A DNA stretch of 64,000 bases from Flavobacterium sp. LC2016-23 (GTDB lineage: Bacteria; Bacteroidota; Bacteroidia; Flavobacteriales; Flavobacteriaceae): assembly GCF_009674775.1 (NCBI RefSeq), contig NZ_WKKE01000003.1:124001-188000 (forward strand). The letters run 5' to 3'. The translations under genes were made by a program, and so were the position numbers. A model generated the notes under the pieces. It did no database searches. It saw only the letters and a program-made list of their open reading frames with translations, and was not told where the DNA came from. Each line of letters opens with the position of its first letter. The first letter of the stretch is position 1. Below are positions 1 to 8,955 of the stretch, one piece after another.

Positions 1-1
1 C

Positions 2-301
2 CATCTGGGCTTCGATACCAATGACTACGGAGCAACATTTGAATGGAAGGAAGCCACAGACTCTTCCAAAAATGGCTCAACACAATGGAGTCCGTTTCCT
101 GAGTCCACAAAATATTTTGAACCTTCGGCAAAAGACTTCATGATCAACTACAGAGTAGCAGATCTGGAGGCATTGGTCGAAGAATTAAAAAAAGAAGGCG
201 TGACAATTGTTGACCAGATAGAAACGTATGATTACGGGAAGTTTGTTCATATAATGGACATGGAAGGCAACAAAATCCAGCTTTGGGAGCCTTACGATTA
301 G
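2..301 (+). CDS. VOC-family (glyoxalase/dioxygenase-fold) protein, C-terminal part
   Basis: An open frame enters from the left edge and stops at 299-301, giving the last 99 residues. The sequence fits the second half of a small vicinal-oxygen-chelate protein: a beta strand plus helix with '[16 protein letters not shown]', then '[19 protein letters not shown]'. In this family the late Glu or Gln near 'KIQLWEP' is usually a metal ligand; here the position reads Q or E, so metal binding is uncertain. The substrate cannot be told from the fragment. The next gene starts 32 bases on, so the two may be cotranscribed. Confidence 0.8.
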   Translation, partial: HLGFDTNDYGATFEWKEATDSSKNGSTQWSPFPESTKYFEPSAKDFMINYRVADLEALVEELKKEGVTIVDQIETYDYGKFVHIMDMEGNKIQLWEPYD

Positions 302-333
302 ACCCGATTCTAAAAATAAGTCCATTAAACACT

Positions 334-684
334 ATGGAAAAGCATAGAATATTTACAACATCATTTGCAAGTGTCTATCCACACTATATCAATAAAGCAG
401 AGAAAAAAGGCCGTACCAGGGAAGAAGTAGATACTATAATTTACTGGCTGACGGGATATAATAAAAAGGAATTACAGAAAATACTCGACAACAAAACTGA
501 TTTCGAGACTTTTTTCGCGGAAGCCCCCCAAATAAATCAGAATACTTCAAAAATTACCGGCGTAATTTGCGGTTATCGTGTAGAGGAAATCGAAGACAAA
601 CTCATGCAAAAGATCCGGTTTTTAGACAAATTGATTGATGAACTGGCAAAAGGAAAAGCCATGGAGAAGATTTTAAGAACCTGA
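334..684 (+). CDS. DUF2200 domain-containing protein
   Basis: A 116-residue protein starting [19 protein letters not shown]. The frame stays open upstream to 283, but that part lies inside the previous gene and the family begins at MEKHRIF, so 334 is the likely start. The whole length matches the DUF2200 pattern I recall: [38 protein letters not shown] and a C-terminal [19 protein letters not shown] end. It is a small cytosolic protein of unknown function, common in Bacteroidota and Firmicutes. No catalytic motif is evident. Confidence 0.85.
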   Translation: MEKHRIFTTSFASVYPHYINKAEKKGRTREEVDTIIYWLTGYNKKELQKILDNKTDFETFFAEAPQINQNTSKITGVICGYRVEEIEDKLMQKIRFLDKLIDELAKGKAMEKILRT

Positions 685-718
685 TCTTATTTAAAACCTT
701 AACTTTATTCTATTCGAA

Positions 719-1051
719 ATGCTAAAAATAGAACGCACGGATCTGGCAGTAATCGAAGATATTATTGGGGTCGCCTATGTATCAACAACATCGGGTGAAG
801 GGCTTGTATGTCTCGCAGAAGAAATAAATGTGAGACCTGAATTCCTGGAAACTTTTACTAAAAAGCATGTTCAGGCCTATATTTTAGATCATATTCGTTA
901 TGAAAAAAGTAATGGAAAAAAATTAATTCCTTCGTTGATTAAAGTACCCTATCCCAAAGATTCGATTTCTTTTTGGAATAGTGTTTTTAAAATTAACCCG
1001 ACTGATTTAAATATTTTAAAAGAGAGTACTATTATTGTGTCCTTTTTTTAA
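719..1051 (+). CDS. Hypothetical protein, 110 aa
   Basis: A 110-residue frame starts 34 bases after the DUF2200 gene and ends just before a strong terminator, so it probably closes that transcript. No family is recognised. It has mixed alpha/beta character, an N-terminal 'IERTDLAVIEDIIGVAYVSTTSGEGLV' region and no signal peptide or membrane segment. Codon use resembles its neighbours. It is probably real from its position between gene and terminator, but it has no supporting homology here. Confidence 0.55.
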   Translation: MLKIERTDLAVIEDIIGVAYVSTTSGEGLVCLAEEINVRPEFLETFTKKHVQAYILDHIRYEKSNGKKLIPSLIKVPYPKDSISFWNSVFKINPTDLNILKESTIIVSFF

Positions 1052-1127
1052 AAAATTAAGTCGGATCAATAAGAATTCCTGTCTTTATCTCCTTATTTTA
1101 TTCCAGGGAAACAAATCAGAGAGTATT

Positions 1128-1183
1128 AAAAAAGCTTACTCAAGACAAATTCATTTTTAAATTGGTCTTGAGTAAGTTTTTTT
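1128..1183 (+). terminator. Intrinsic terminator with 12-bp stem
   Basis: Perfect 12-bp arms CTTACTCAAGAC (1135-1146) and GTCTTGAGTAAG (1165-1176) are followed by seven T and preceded by six A, so the hairpin could stop transcription in both directions. It ends the 334-1051 unit. The rest of the 331-base gap to the next gene is AT-rich with no other feature seen. Confidence 0.9.
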
Positions 1184-1382
1184 CAGGCCTTAAAATTGGG
1201 ACTAATTTCAAAAAACAGGTATTTCTACTCGTTTTTTTCTTCATAAAAAAAACGATTTTTGTATTCAAATGTGAAAAACCATAAGTATTTATCAATAAAA
1301 TAACTCAAATTAGCACAATAAAAAACTGAGTATCACAAAAAGCAAAACATTACATAAGTTGAATCAGTAAAAAAATTAAACT

Positions 1383-1772
1383 ATGCAAAATCTTTGGTGT
1401 TGGCGTTGTAAAATGGAAATCCCCATGTTGAACGAAGAGGAACATTTAATTGCGTCCAAACTTTATCGCCGAGGTTTTGAAACAGGAAAATGTAACATGA
1501 CGAGACAGGAGCGCTTTCAGGAACTACTCGACTATTACAAACAGCTGACCGGTTTTGAGGAAACCGAACCTAATGCGATAATGCATCATAGAATTGAACT
1601 GTACGGCCCACCCTGCGAAAACTGCAACAAGCCATACAGAACTTCTAAAGCTTCATTTTGCGCAGCTTGTGGACATAAAAGAACAAATAATAACCTGATA
1701 ATTGATGAACTTCTGCATAAGACAGAACAAAAATGGTGGCAGAAGCTCCTGATTTTGGACAGAGATAATTAA
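1383..1772 (+). CDS. Small zinc-ribbon-like hypothetical protein
   Basis: A 129-residue protein with two Cys pairs at each end: CWRC at residues 6-9, and CENC near residue 79 followed by CAAC about 16 residues later. The arrangement suggests zinc-ribbon knuckles. The central part is helical and charged (RQERFQELLDYYKQLTGF). I recall proteins of this build as uncharacterised in flavobacteria. It stands alone between a terminator and a CTCAG-type palindrome. The function is unknown; nucleic-acid or protein binding is possible from the zinc knuckles only. Confidence 0.7.
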   Translation: MQNLWCWRCKMEIPMLNEEEHLIASKLYRRGFETGKCNMTRQERFQELLDYYKQLTGFEETEPNAIMHHRIELYGPPCENCNKPYRTSKASFCAACGHKRTNNNLIIDELLHKTEQKWWQKLLILDRDN

Positions 1773-1846
1773 GTTCCCGGTTTTTATTCGCATTTACAGA
1801 AAGAAAAACAGCTACATCATAAACTTTTATTAAATACCACATTATA

Positions 1847-1910
1847 AAAATCTCAGTCTCAGTAACAGTTTCATTTGGGGATGGACACTGTAACTGTAAA
1901 CTGAGATTTT
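1847..1910. repeat. Dispersed palindromic repeat (CTCAGT family), probable terminator
   Basis: Outer arms AAAATCTCAGT (1847-1857) and ACTGAGATTTT (1900-1910) are perfect complements, and the inner part continues as an imperfect palindrome of CAGTAACAGT against ACTGTAACTG. A related CAGTCGCAG/CTGAAAC element lies at 2766-2801 and a larger one at 23277-23431. Its position just after a gene suits a terminator. About 250 bases to the next gene (1911-2169) hold nothing else I can support. Confidence 0.65.
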
Positions 1911-2169
1911 AATTTTTAATACTGCTGAATGCTTCAAACGAGTGAAGTAATTCAACTGTTACATAAACATTTATTCTAATGCAAGGGCATTTTCAGAGAT
2001 TCTGTAAATGCCTTTTGTGCTTTTCGTAAAATAGACATTCCTTAAATAATCTAAAAAAAATGCGTTAAAATGTATTACATATAACAGTTTTTATCCAAGA
2101 AAAAATACATTTGTCAGTTGGAAAAGTGATCTTATTGGCACTCTAAAAAAAACCGGTAAATACAATTGT

Positions 2170-2733
2170 ATGGATAATGATAAATTTATTTTCTGCCTTG
2201 AAGGTGTTCCCGACGCAGATACAATACTTACTACTGACGTAGTTAAAAACCTGGAAGAAATAGCTATCAACCAGGGCATTGCCAGTATTTATAAAGCCTG
2301 CGATACCATAGAAGGATTAGAAGAGAGCCTGAATGTACTACTGTATGAAGATCATAATTTTAAGGACTATGAGATTATTTATCTGGTAATGCCCGGAGAA
2401 GCCAGCAACATCTGCCTGCATGATTATTATTATAGCCTTCAGGAAATTGCGGAACTTTTTGAAGGAAAAATGAAAGGGAAAGTGATTCATTTTGCCAACA
2501 AAAAAATCCTGGACCTAACAAATGATGAAGCACAATATTTTTTAGACATCACCGGAGCGCGTGCCATTTCGGGTTATGGTTCTTCTTATAATAAAATAGC
2601 AAGCTGCAGTACAATCGATAAGGCATTTTTCAGTTTATATCAGGACAATGATGATCTTACTGAAGTTGTAGAGGAATTATTCCAGAAACATTACAATCTT
2701 TGCCAGCTGCTCGATTTTAGATTGTATTATTAA
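2170..2733 (+). CDS. Hypothetical protein, 187 aa
   Basis: A soluble 187-residue protein starting MDNDKFIFCLEGVPDAD, rich in acidic residues, with alternating strands and helices ('YEIIYLVMPGEASNICLHDYYYSLQEIAELF'). The middle part 'GKVIHFANKKILDL' followed by 'ITGARAISGYG' resembles the Bacteroidota DUF6642-type proteins that begin 'KFIFCLEG', but I am not certain of that assignment. There is no signal peptide and no catalytic motif. It is monocistronic, flanked by palindromic elements. Confidence 0.65.
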   Translation: MDNDKFIFCLEGVPDADTILTTDVVKNLEEIAINQGIASIYKACDTIEGLEESLNVLLYEDHNFKDYEIIYLVMPGEASNICLHDYYYSLQEIAELFEGKMKGKVIHFANKKILDLTNDEAQYFLDITGARAISGYGSSYNKIASCSTIDKAFFSLYQDNDDLTEVVEELFQKHYNLCQLLDFRLYY

Positions 2734-2765
2734 AATGGTTATTAGTCGTAGTTTTTAAAGGCTAA

Positions 2766-2801
2766 GGTTTCAGTCGCAGCTTATCTTCATCATCTGAAAC
2801 C
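2766..2801. repeat. CAGTCGCAG-type palindrome, probable transcription end
   Basis: Arms GGTTTCAG (2766-2773) and CTGAAACC (2794-2801) form an 8-bp stem downstream of the 2170 gene. The internal CAGTCGCAG words are shared with the palindrome at 23277-23431, suggesting the same dispersed family. Confidence 0.5.
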
Positions 2802-2960
2802 GAAAGTGACTATAATCTATAGCTCTAAACTGATTTTAACAACACCCTCACAATTAAACATTTGAAAAAATATTGAATTAAATTCTTTCATTGTTAAAAC
2901 AAAAATCATTCATTAGATCAAAAATTTAACATTTTATCAATATTCGACTTAGCCGATAGA

Positions 2961-2992
2961 TTTGATTATAAAATAAATATCACTTACATTTG
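2961..2992 (+). promoter_or_regulatory. Bacteroidota-type promoter of metNIQ
   Basis: TTTG at 2961-2964 and TACATTTG at 2985-2992 match the Bacteroidota -33/-7 consensus (TTTG / TAnnTTTG) with a 20-base gap. Transcription would start near 2998, giving a leader of about 55 bases. The leader holds a small hairpin (AGAAGAA at 3004-3010 with TTCTTCT just downstream). No SAM riboswitch motif was recognised. Confidence 0.7.
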
Positions 2993-3054
2993 CACCAAAA
3001 TTGAGAAGAACCTTTTTTCTTCTTTAGCTTTCAATGGATTGCAAATAACAAAAT

Positions 3055-4086
3055 ATGATAGAATTAAAGAATATTACCAAAACCTTTTATAAAACAGGCC
3101 GGGAAATTAATGCTTTGCAGGATGTTTCACTTCATGTACCTCCCGGAAAAATTTTCGGTGTTATAGGAACTTCCGGAGCCGGAAAAAGTACTTTGATCCG
3201 CTGCATTAATTTACTGGAGAAACCAACTTCGGGTGAAGTCATTGTGGACGGAAAATCACTGCTGCTCTTAAGCAATTCACAGCTGGCGCAGGAAAGAAGA
3301 CAAATCGGGATGATTTTTCAGCATTTCAATCTTTTATCCTCAAGAACTGTTTTTGAGAATGTTGCCTTTTCCTTAGAATTAGCCGGTGTCTCTAAAAACA
3401 TCATTAAAGAACGTGTACAGGAACTATTAGAACTTGTCGGGCTAACTGAAAAAGTCAATGATTATCCGGCCAGTCTCTCCGGCGGGCAAAAACAGCGTGT
3501 GGCCATTGCAAGAACTCTTGCCAATAACCCAAAAGTGCTTTTGTGTGACGAGGCTACCAGTGCACTTGATCCCGGAACTACAAGGTCGATCTTAAATTTA
3601 TTGAAAGACATTAACAAACGTCTTAATATCACAATACTCCTAATCACTCACCAAATGGAGGTCGTTAAGGCAATTTGTGACGAAGTTGCCGTAATCAGCA
3701 ACGGAAAACTAATCGAACAGGGAACTGTAGGTGAAATATTTGCCAATCCGCAGCATGAATTAACACGCGAGTTTATCGCCTCTTCTTTACACATTGATAT
3801 TCCGGATGTGTATCAGGACCGTTTGGAAACAGTTTACAAAGAAGGCTTACATCCTCTTTTGCGTTTAGAACTAAACGGAAAATCGGTAAACGAGCCCATT
3901 CTGACTCAGGCTGCCATTCAGTTTGGTGTAAACGCCAATATTATTACTGCTCAGACCGCATACGCCGGTGAGACCAATTTCGGAATTCTGATCGTCGAAT
4001 TGTCCGGTAATGAAACGCAGCAAAAAGAAGCAATTCAATTTTTTAAAGAAAAACACGTAAAAACAGAAATATTAGGCTATGTCTGA
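3055..4086 (+). CDS. metN: Methionine ABC importer, ATP-binding subunit MetN
   Basis: This 343-residue protein powers uptake of methionine across the inner membrane. Walker A GTSGAGKS is at residues 38-45, the signature is [12 protein letters not shown] and Walker [13 protein letters not shown]. The last 80 residues or so form the C-terminal NIL/ACT-like domain that binds methionine for feedback inhibition in this family. Length is typical for MetN. It overlaps metI by 8 bases and is first in metN-metI-metQ, behind a clear promoter. Specificity for methionine rests on family and operon context. Confidence 0.93.
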   Translation: MIELKNITKTFYKTGREINALQDVSLHVPPGKIFGVIGTSGAGKSTLIRCINLLEKPTSGEVIVDGKSLLLLSNSQLAQERRQIGMIFQHFNLLSSRTVFENVAFSLELAGVSKNIIKERVQELLELVGLTEKVNDYPASLSGGQKQRVAIARTLANNPKVLLCDEATSALDPGTTRSILNLLKDINKRLNITILLITHQMEVVKAICDEVAVISNGKLIEQGTVGEIFANPQHELTREFIASSLHIDIPDVYQDRLETVYKEGLHPLLRLELNGKSVNEPILTQAAIQFGVNANIITAQTAYAGETNFGILIVELSGNETQQKEAIQFFKEKHVKTEILGYV

Positions 4087-4732
4087 ATCAATTATAACAT
4101 TATTAGTACAAGGAACCTTAGAAACAATTGTAATGACATTCCTGGCCGGCTTCTTCGGTTTTTTATTAGGACTGCCATCGGGAATTTTATTATTCCTTAC
4201 CCGAAAAGGTCAGATTTTAGAGCATGTGGTATTCAACCGCATTCTTTCGATCATCATCAACATTTTCAGATCGATTCCTTTTATCATTTTAATTGTATGG
4301 ATGATCCCTTTTACCAGAGCTTTGGTCGGAACTTCCATTGGCGTTAGTGCTGCATTAGTACCCTTAAGCATTGGTGCCGCTCCTTTTATCGCAAGACTGG
4401 TAGAAAACAGCTTGCTGAGCCTTCCGTCAGGGCTTATCGAAGCGGCAAGAGCGCTGGGTGCAACACCTTTACAAATTGTGTACAAAGTACTATTGCCGGA
4501 GGCACTTCCTTCCCTTATCAATGCAGCCTCGATTACCCTGATCACACTTGTGGGCTATTCTGCAATGGGTGGTGCCGTAGGTGCCGGCGGACTTGGGCAA
4601 ATTGGATATCAATACGGTTATATTGGGTACGATGCAGCAATTATGAACACGGTCCTGATTTTACTTGTCACCCTCGTGTTTATCATTCAATTTGCAGGTG
4701 ACAGACTTTCTAAATATTTTGATCACAGATAA
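4079..4732 (+). CDS. metI: Methionine ABC importer, permease MetI
   Basis: A 217-residue permease with about five membrane segments and the EAA loop ('[24 protein letters not shown]') that docks onto MetN. The [23 protein letters not shown] stretch is characteristic of the MetI group. Its ATG lies inside the end of metN (8-base overlap), which implies translational coupling. It forms the membrane channel of the MetNIQ importer. Confidence 0.93.
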   Translation: MSESIITLLVQGTLETIVMTFLAGFFGFLLGLPSGILLFLTRKGQILEHVVFNRILSIIINIFRSIPFIILIVWMIPFTRALVGTSIGVSAALVPLSIGAAPFIARLVENSLLSLPSGLIEAARALGATPLQIVYKVLLPEALPSLINAASITLITLVGYSAMGGAVGAGGLGQIGYQYGYIGYDAAIMNTVLILLVTLVFIIQFAGDRLSKYFDHR

Positions 4733-4762
4733 AAAACGCAGCTTTAATTTTAAAATAAAAAC

Positions 4763-5581
4763 ATGAATACAAAAAATAAATTTTCGATACTGACAGGAAT
4801 CTTGTTAGTCACTCTTTTGCTGTCAAATTGCGGAAAAGACAAGAAAAACGATCCAAATTTCATAAAGGTCGGAGTTGCAGCCGGACCTGAATTTACAGTT
4901 GCACAGGCCGCTCAAAAAGTGGCCAAAGAAAAATACGGTTTAGAAGTAGAACTCATTAGCTTCAATGATTATGTAGTCCCGAACGAAGCCTTAAATCAGG
5001 GCGATATTGATGCCAATGCCTTCCAGCACAAACCTTATCTGGATGCACAATCAAAACAAAGAGGATACAAACTGGCGATTATAGGCAAGACTTTCATTTA
5101 TCCGATTGCAGCATATTCCAGAAAAATAAAAACGCTGGCCGAATTAAAACCGGAAAGCACCATTGTAATTCCAAATGACCCAACCAATGGGGGACGTTCT
5201 TTATTACTGCTTCAAAAAAATGGTATTTTAAAGCTGAGAGACAATGTGGGTCTTTTACCAAAAGTAACCGACATCATAGAAAATCCTAAAAATTTAAAAA
5301 TATTAGAATTGGAAGCTCCGCAAATTCCAAGAACCTTAGACGATCAAAATGTAACAATCGCCATTATCAACAACACTTTTTCCTCACAAGCGGGACTCGT
5401 ACCCTCCAGAGATGCCTTATTTGTGGAAGACAAAGATTCTCCTTATGTGAATCTGGTGGTTTCAAGAGAAGACAACAAAAAGGACCCGAAAGTCTTGAAA
5501 TTCCTGAAAGCATTTCAATCTGACGAAGTGGCAAAAGTGGCCGAAAAAGAATTCAAAGGCGGCGCGGTAAAAGGCTGGTAA
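4763..5581 (+). CDS. metQ: Methionine-binding lipoprotein MetQ (NlpA family)
   Basis: A 272-residue substrate-binding protein. The signal peptide ends in lipobox LLSNC with the lipidated Cys at residue 23, so the mature protein is membrane anchored. It has the NlpA/MetQ core: 'KVGVAAGPEF', 'NQGDIDANAFQHKPYLD', 'IPNDPTNGGRSLLLLQKNGI' and 'NNTF'. It lies 30 bases after metI and ends at a strong terminator, completing the operon. The ligand could be D- or L-methionine or a related compound; family knowledge favours methionine. Confidence 0.93.
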   Translation: MNTKNKFSILTGILLVTLLLSNCGKDKKNDPNFIKVGVAAGPEFTVAQAAQKVAKEKYGLEVELISFNDYVVPNEALNQGDIDANAFQHKPYLDAQSKQRGYKLAIIGKTFIYPIAAYSRKIKTLAELKPESTIVIPNDPTNGGRSLLLLQKNGILKLRDNVGLLPKVTDIIENPKNLKILELEAPQIPRTLDDQNVTIAIINNTFSSQAGLVPSRDALFVEDKDSPYVNLVVSREDNKKDPKVLKFLKAFQSDEVAKVAEKEFKGGAVKGW

Positions 5582-5610
5582 TCCCTTAATTCTTTAGATG
5601 AAAATATAAA

Positions 5611-5647
5611 AGAAGGCTGACAATTAGTATTGTCAGCCTTCTTTTTT
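5611..5647 (+). terminator. Terminator of metNIQ
   Basis: The 13-bp perfect stem AGAAGGCTGACAA / TTGTCAGCCTTCT has a 6-base loop (5624-5629) and is followed by T6. It stands 30 bases after metQ and faces the convergent MFS gene. Confidence 0.95.
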
Positions 5648-5684
5648 GAATATTAAATTCTAAATTCGGTGTATTAAAGATAAA

Positions 5685-6860
5685 TTAAACCGTTTGCACT
5701 TCCGGTAATTCTACGGCAGCACTTCTTCTTTGAATCAGCACAAGAGTAATAATCATCCCGATAATTGACATTCCCACACCAATAAGGTTCGGAGAAGCAT
5801 AACTATATCCTGCTATAAGCGGCAAACCACCAAGGAAAGCACCTAATGCATTTCCGATATTAAAACTCCCCTGCAACGAGGCCGAAGCAATCATCTCTGC
5901 GTCTTTTGCAGTTCGGATCATCAGCATTTGGATAGGCGCAATAACAGAGAATGAAATAGCTCCTGTTAAAAACGTGAAGAACAGAGAAGCATATTGATTA
6001 TAGGAGAAAAAGTACACCAAAATCAAATCTATCGACATAACAAACAACAAAGCCAGGGTAGTCGGTGCAGGAGAAAATTTATCCGCCAGTTTTCCGCCCA
6101 GAAAATTCCCTACCACCATTCCAAAACCGGCCAGAATTAAAATATACGAAACATCTTCCGGAGAAAACTTAGATACATTAATCAAAAGCGGCGCGATATA
6201 GCTGATCCAGGCAAACAATCCGCCAAAACCAATTGATGTGATTCCGATAATGAGCCACGCATCTATTTTCTGGAAAAATTTTAATTGCGTTCTCATATTT
6301 ACATCTTGGTTTTTCTCCAGATTCGGCATCCACCAATAGATAAACAAAAAAGTAAGCAACCCCACAATGGCAATCAGTATAAAAGTATAACGCCAGACAA
6401 AATTATGTCCGATATACGTTCCGATAGGCACACCAATCAGATTCGCCAGCGTTAAACCCGAAAACATAATCGCAATCGCCTGTGCTTCTTTTCCTTTATC
6501 TGCCAAACGGCTTGCCACAACCGCTCCTACTCCAAAGAAAGCACCGTGCGGCAGTCCGGAAAGAAACCTTGAGGCGAATAAAAAATTATAGTTAGGGGCA
6601 ATGATGGATAACGCATTAAAAACCGTTAACATCATTGCCAAAATTAAAAGCATTTTTTTAGGAGCAAAATTTCTGCCCAGAATTACTAATAAAGGTGCTC
6701 CAATTACCACTCCAAGCGCGTAAGCCGAAATTAAATATCCGGCAACCGGAATCGTAACTTTCATATCTGAAGCAATATCAGGCAACAGGCCCATCATAAC
6801 AAATTCGGTAATTCCGATAGTTAAACCACCCAATGACAGCGCAATAAGACTTTTTTTCAT
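5685..6860 (-). CDS. MFS transporter, AraJ-like drug/sugar exporter family
   Basis: A 391-residue integral membrane protein with 12 predicted segments. It opens with 'LIALSLGGLTIGITEFVMMGLLP', the conserved first helix of the AraJ/YdhP/NepI group (the TEFVxxGLLP word). The motif 'GRNFAPKKMLL' between helices 2 and 3 corresponds to MFS motif A, and 'RFLSGLPHGAFFGVGAVVAS' to helix 4. The substrate is unknown; relatives export sugars, nucleosides or drugs. It diverges from the AraC-type regulator at 6964, which may control it. Confidence 0.85.
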   Translation of the reverse strand: MKKSLIALSLGGLTIGITEFVMMGLLPDIASDMKVTIPVAGYLISAYALGVVIGAPLLVILGRNFAPKKMLLILAMMLTVFNALSIIAPNYNFLFASRFLSGLPHGAFFGVGAVVASRLADKGKEAQAIAIMFSGLTLANLIGVPIGTYIGHNFVWRYTFILIAIVGLLTFLFIYWWMPNLEKNQDVNMRTQLKFFQKIDAWLIIGITSIGFGGLFAWISYIAPLLINVSKFSPEDVSYILILAGFGMVVGNFLGGKLADKFSPAPTTLALLFVMSIDLILVYFFSYNQYASLFFTFLTGAISFSVIAPIQMLMIRTAKDAEMIASASLQGSFNIGNALGAFLGGLPLIAGYSYASPNLIGVGMSIIGMIITLVLIQRRSAAVELPEVQTV

Positions 6861-6897
6861 TTGTTTTTTACAAGAAAGGAATAGATTTTCTATGGGG

Positions 6898-6905
6898 CAA
6901 ATTTA
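6898..6905 (-). promoter_or_regulatory. -7 element of the MFS gene
   Basis: On the minus strand this reads TAAATTTG, a full match to TAnnTTTG, 38 bases upstream of the MFS start. It lies back to back with the regulator's -7 element, so one bound regulator could control both. Confidence 0.55.
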
Positions 6906-6930
6906 CGTCAGCTTTACAAGGAAATAATTG

Positions 6931-6938
6931 TATATTTG
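6931..6938 (+). promoter_or_regulatory. -7 element of the AraC-type regulator
   Basis: TATATTTG, an exact TAnnTTTG match, lies 26 bases upstream of the regulator ATG at 6964. Confidence 0.6.
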
Positions 6939-6963
6939 CGATATAAACTTGTACATTTAAGTT

Positions 6964-7797
6964 ATGCCGAAATTAAATCAGTTTGAAACGCTTTTAATAG
7001 ATGAATTTGAAGAGGAAAAATTTCACCTTCCGCCGCATACACATACTTATTACGAAATCATCTATATAAAAAAGGGCAACGGAATTCATCATTTAAACAA
7101 CAACCTGCTGCCTTATAAAGCCGGTGATCTATTTGTGATTTCGCCGGATGATGAGCATTATTTTGACATAAAGAAAAGCACGCGTTTTTTCTATATCAAG
7201 TTCACGGACAACTATTTCAATTCCAAACAAAACCTTACGTGTGATGAATTTTTAGTGCATACACCCGAAAGTTTCATGCGGGACAAAACGCTAAAAGAAA
7301 CCGTTTTAAAATTGGATGACCCGTGTAAAACGATTTTAAAAAATACAATTGAAAACATCGCTGCTTACAATTGCAAAACCGATGTTTCGAATTCACCCAT
7401 TGTATTTTATCAGATCCTTTCCATTTTTGGTCTGATCAAAGAAACGATGCGCGGACTGAATCTTGTCGTAAAAGGAAATTCTATCGACAACGAACAGATT
7501 ACTTCTTATATTCATCAGAATATTTACCAGCCGAAACTGGTTCAGATTAAAGTAATTGCCGCTCATTTTAATATTGCCCAGACTTATTTCAGTGCCTATT
7601 TCAAAAGGACTTTTGCGATTAGTTACCGCGATTATATTCATAACCTGAGAACCACCCTGATTGAAAAACGTTTTCAGAACAATCAATTGCCGGTCAAACA
7701 GATTGCTTACGAATTCGGTTTTACCGATGAAAGTCATTTGTCCAATTATTTTAAAAAAAGAAAGAATATGAAACCTACTGATTTTAAGAAGCTTTAG
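6964..7797 (+). CDS. AraC-family transcriptional regulator with N-terminal cupin
   Basis: A 277-residue one-component regulator. Residues 15-75 form a cupin/AraC-binding domain ('HLPPHTHTYYEIIYIKKGNG', 'GDLFVISPDDEH'). The C-terminal 100 residues are the paired helix-turn-helix domain, with 'KVIAAHFNIAQTYFSAYFKRTF' and 'VKQIAYEFGFTDESHLSNYFKKR' as the two recognition units. It is transcribed divergently from the MFS exporter with 103 bases between starts, the usual layout for a local activator of an exporter gene. The inducer is unknown. Confidence 0.9.
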   Translation: MPKLNQFETLLIDEFEEEKFHLPPHTHTYYEIIYIKKGNGIHHLNNNLLPYKAGDLFVISPDDEHYFDIKKSTRFFYIKFTDNYFNSKQNLTCDEFLVHTPESFMRDKTLKETVLKLDDPCKTILKNTIENIAAYNCKTDVSNSPIVFYQILSIFGLIKETMRGLNLVVKGNSIDNEQITSYIHQNIYQPKLVQIKVIAAHFNIAQTYFSAYFKRTFAISYRDYIHNLRTTLIEKRFQNNQLPVKQIAYEFGFTDESHLSNYFKKRKNMKPTDFKKL

Positions 7798-7839
7798 TTA
7801 TTGAAATCTTAAAATAACGCTCACCTGAATATTTTTATT

Positions 7840-7847
7840 TAAATTTG
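7840..7847 (+). promoter_or_regulatory. -7 element before the Cys-rich protein
   Basis: TAAATTTG matches TAnnTTTG. Transcription from about 7853 leaves roughly 15 bases before the TTG codon at 7868, which supports that unusual start. Confidence 0.5.
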
Positions 7848-7867
7848 TCCTATCAAATAAATTTTCG

Positions 7868-8254
7868 TTGACTAAAAAAGCTGTCATATTATTTCTCATG
7901 CTCACCATTGGTTTCTTCCTGATTCCGGTATCGGGTTTTGCATGTAGCAATAATACGGGCAAAAGTTCTCACAAAAAAGAAATTACTGTTGAGAAAAAAG
8001 AAAAAGGCTGCTGTACGAAAGACTGTTGCACGAAAACTGAAACTCCTGAAAAAGAGAAACACGACTGCGACGGAAAATGCAGTCATACCAATTGTACAAC
8101 CTCCTCTTTACAGTTTAGTATTCCGGCTTTAAATGACTTTGATTTTCAAAATATGCTTTTCAATTTTTCAATGGAAAAGTCTTTTTCCTATTACAATGAA
8201 GCCAATATCTCTGATGGTTTCACTTCTATCTGGTTGCCGCCGAAAATAAAATAA
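7868..8254 (+). CDS. Exported Cys-rich small protein of the copper cluster
   Basis: A 128-residue protein with a TTG start (no in-frame ATG upstream) and a signal peptide of about 25 residues ending near 'GFACS'. The Cys there may be a lipobox. After it comes a Lys/Glu/Cys-rich stretch with CCTKDCCTK, DCDGKCSHTNC and many His, suggesting a metal-binding or chaperone segment. The C-terminal 45 residues are ordinary and end in WLPPKIK. It heads the copper cluster (DUF3347, HMA-AraC, CopA ATPase, multicopper oxidase). Its function as a periplasmic metal binder is inferred from composition and context. Confidence 0.7.
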   Translation: MTKKAVILFLMLTIGFFLIPVSGFACSNNTGKSSHKKEITVEKKEKGCCTKDCCTKTETPEKEKHDCDGKCSHTNCTTSSLQFSIPALNDFDFQNMLFNFSMEKSFSYYNEANISDGFTSIWLPPKIK

Positions 8255-8425
8255 TTCTATTTTTGACAGCCATAATTGTGCTTTCTCAGCACCATTGATG
8301 GGTGAAAAATTCCTTGCAGAGACACCAGGCTTCGGGCTTGTTTTTCTTTGTCATCCTTAGGCACAGTAATATTGAATAAAAACTAACTTAAAGGAAACTT
8401 AATCCTTTTTCAAAAACATATAAAA

Positions 8426-8953
8426 ATGAAAAATGCAATAACAGCTGCACTGGCAGCAATTACAATAGTATTATCAGTAAACACTATTTCAGCAAAAGAA
8501 ATAAACCCTCAAATTACAACAGAAGACGTTCAAAACTCCCAACTGAAACCTGTTTTTGATGAGTATTTTGCAATGAAAGACGCGCTAATCAAAAGTGACG
8601 CCAAAACAACTTCGGCAAAAGCCAAAGATCTCTTAACTGCAATCGGTGCGGTAAAAATGGATCAGTTAAAAACTGCAGAGCACAACGCCTGGATGAAAGT
8701 TATGAAAAAAATAACCGCTGATGCTAAAGCAATTTCATCAAATCAGGATCTGAAAAAACAACGTGAGACTTTTAAATCCTTATCTAAAAGCACATACGAA
8801 CTGATCAAAGCTTCTAATCCTGCAGAAACGGCTTACTATCAATATTGTCCAATGGCAGATGCGAATTGGCTAAGCAAAGAAAAAGCAGTTAAAAATCCGT
8901 ATTACGGTGCTTCAATGCTTACCTGCGGAAATGTAGTAGAAACGATCAAATAA
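8426..8953 (+). CDS. DUF3347 domain-containing periplasmic protein
   Basis: A 175-residue exported protein with an N-terminal signal peptide (cleavage near 'ISAKE'). The DUF3347 hallmarks are present: helical body with 'LKPVFDEYFAMKDALIKSD', then 'YYQYCPMADANWLSKE' and 'YYGASMLTCGNVVETI' at the end. In known relatives this domain follows or accompanies copper/silver efflux components and the Cys/Met residues are thought to bind metal. The stop is 2 bases before the next start, so it is coupled to the HMA-AraC gene. Confidence 0.85.
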   Translation: MKNAITAALAAITIVLSVNTISAKEINPQITTEDVQNSQLKPVFDEYFAMKDALIKSDAKTTSAKAKDLLTAIGAVKMDQLKTAEHNAWMKVMKKITADAKAISSNQDLKKQRETFKSLSKSTYELIKASNPAETAYYQYCPMADANWLSKEKAVKNPYYGASMLTCGNVVETIK

Positions 8954-8955
8954 AT

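Noticed and set aside
2993..3054. SAM riboswitch before metN
   Set aside because: The leader is only about 55 bases and shows one simple hairpin, without the conserved cores of SAM-I or SAM-II that I know.
4210..4545. Minus-strand 111-codon frame inside metI
   Set aside because: It is antisense to a clear permease gene and has no supporting features.
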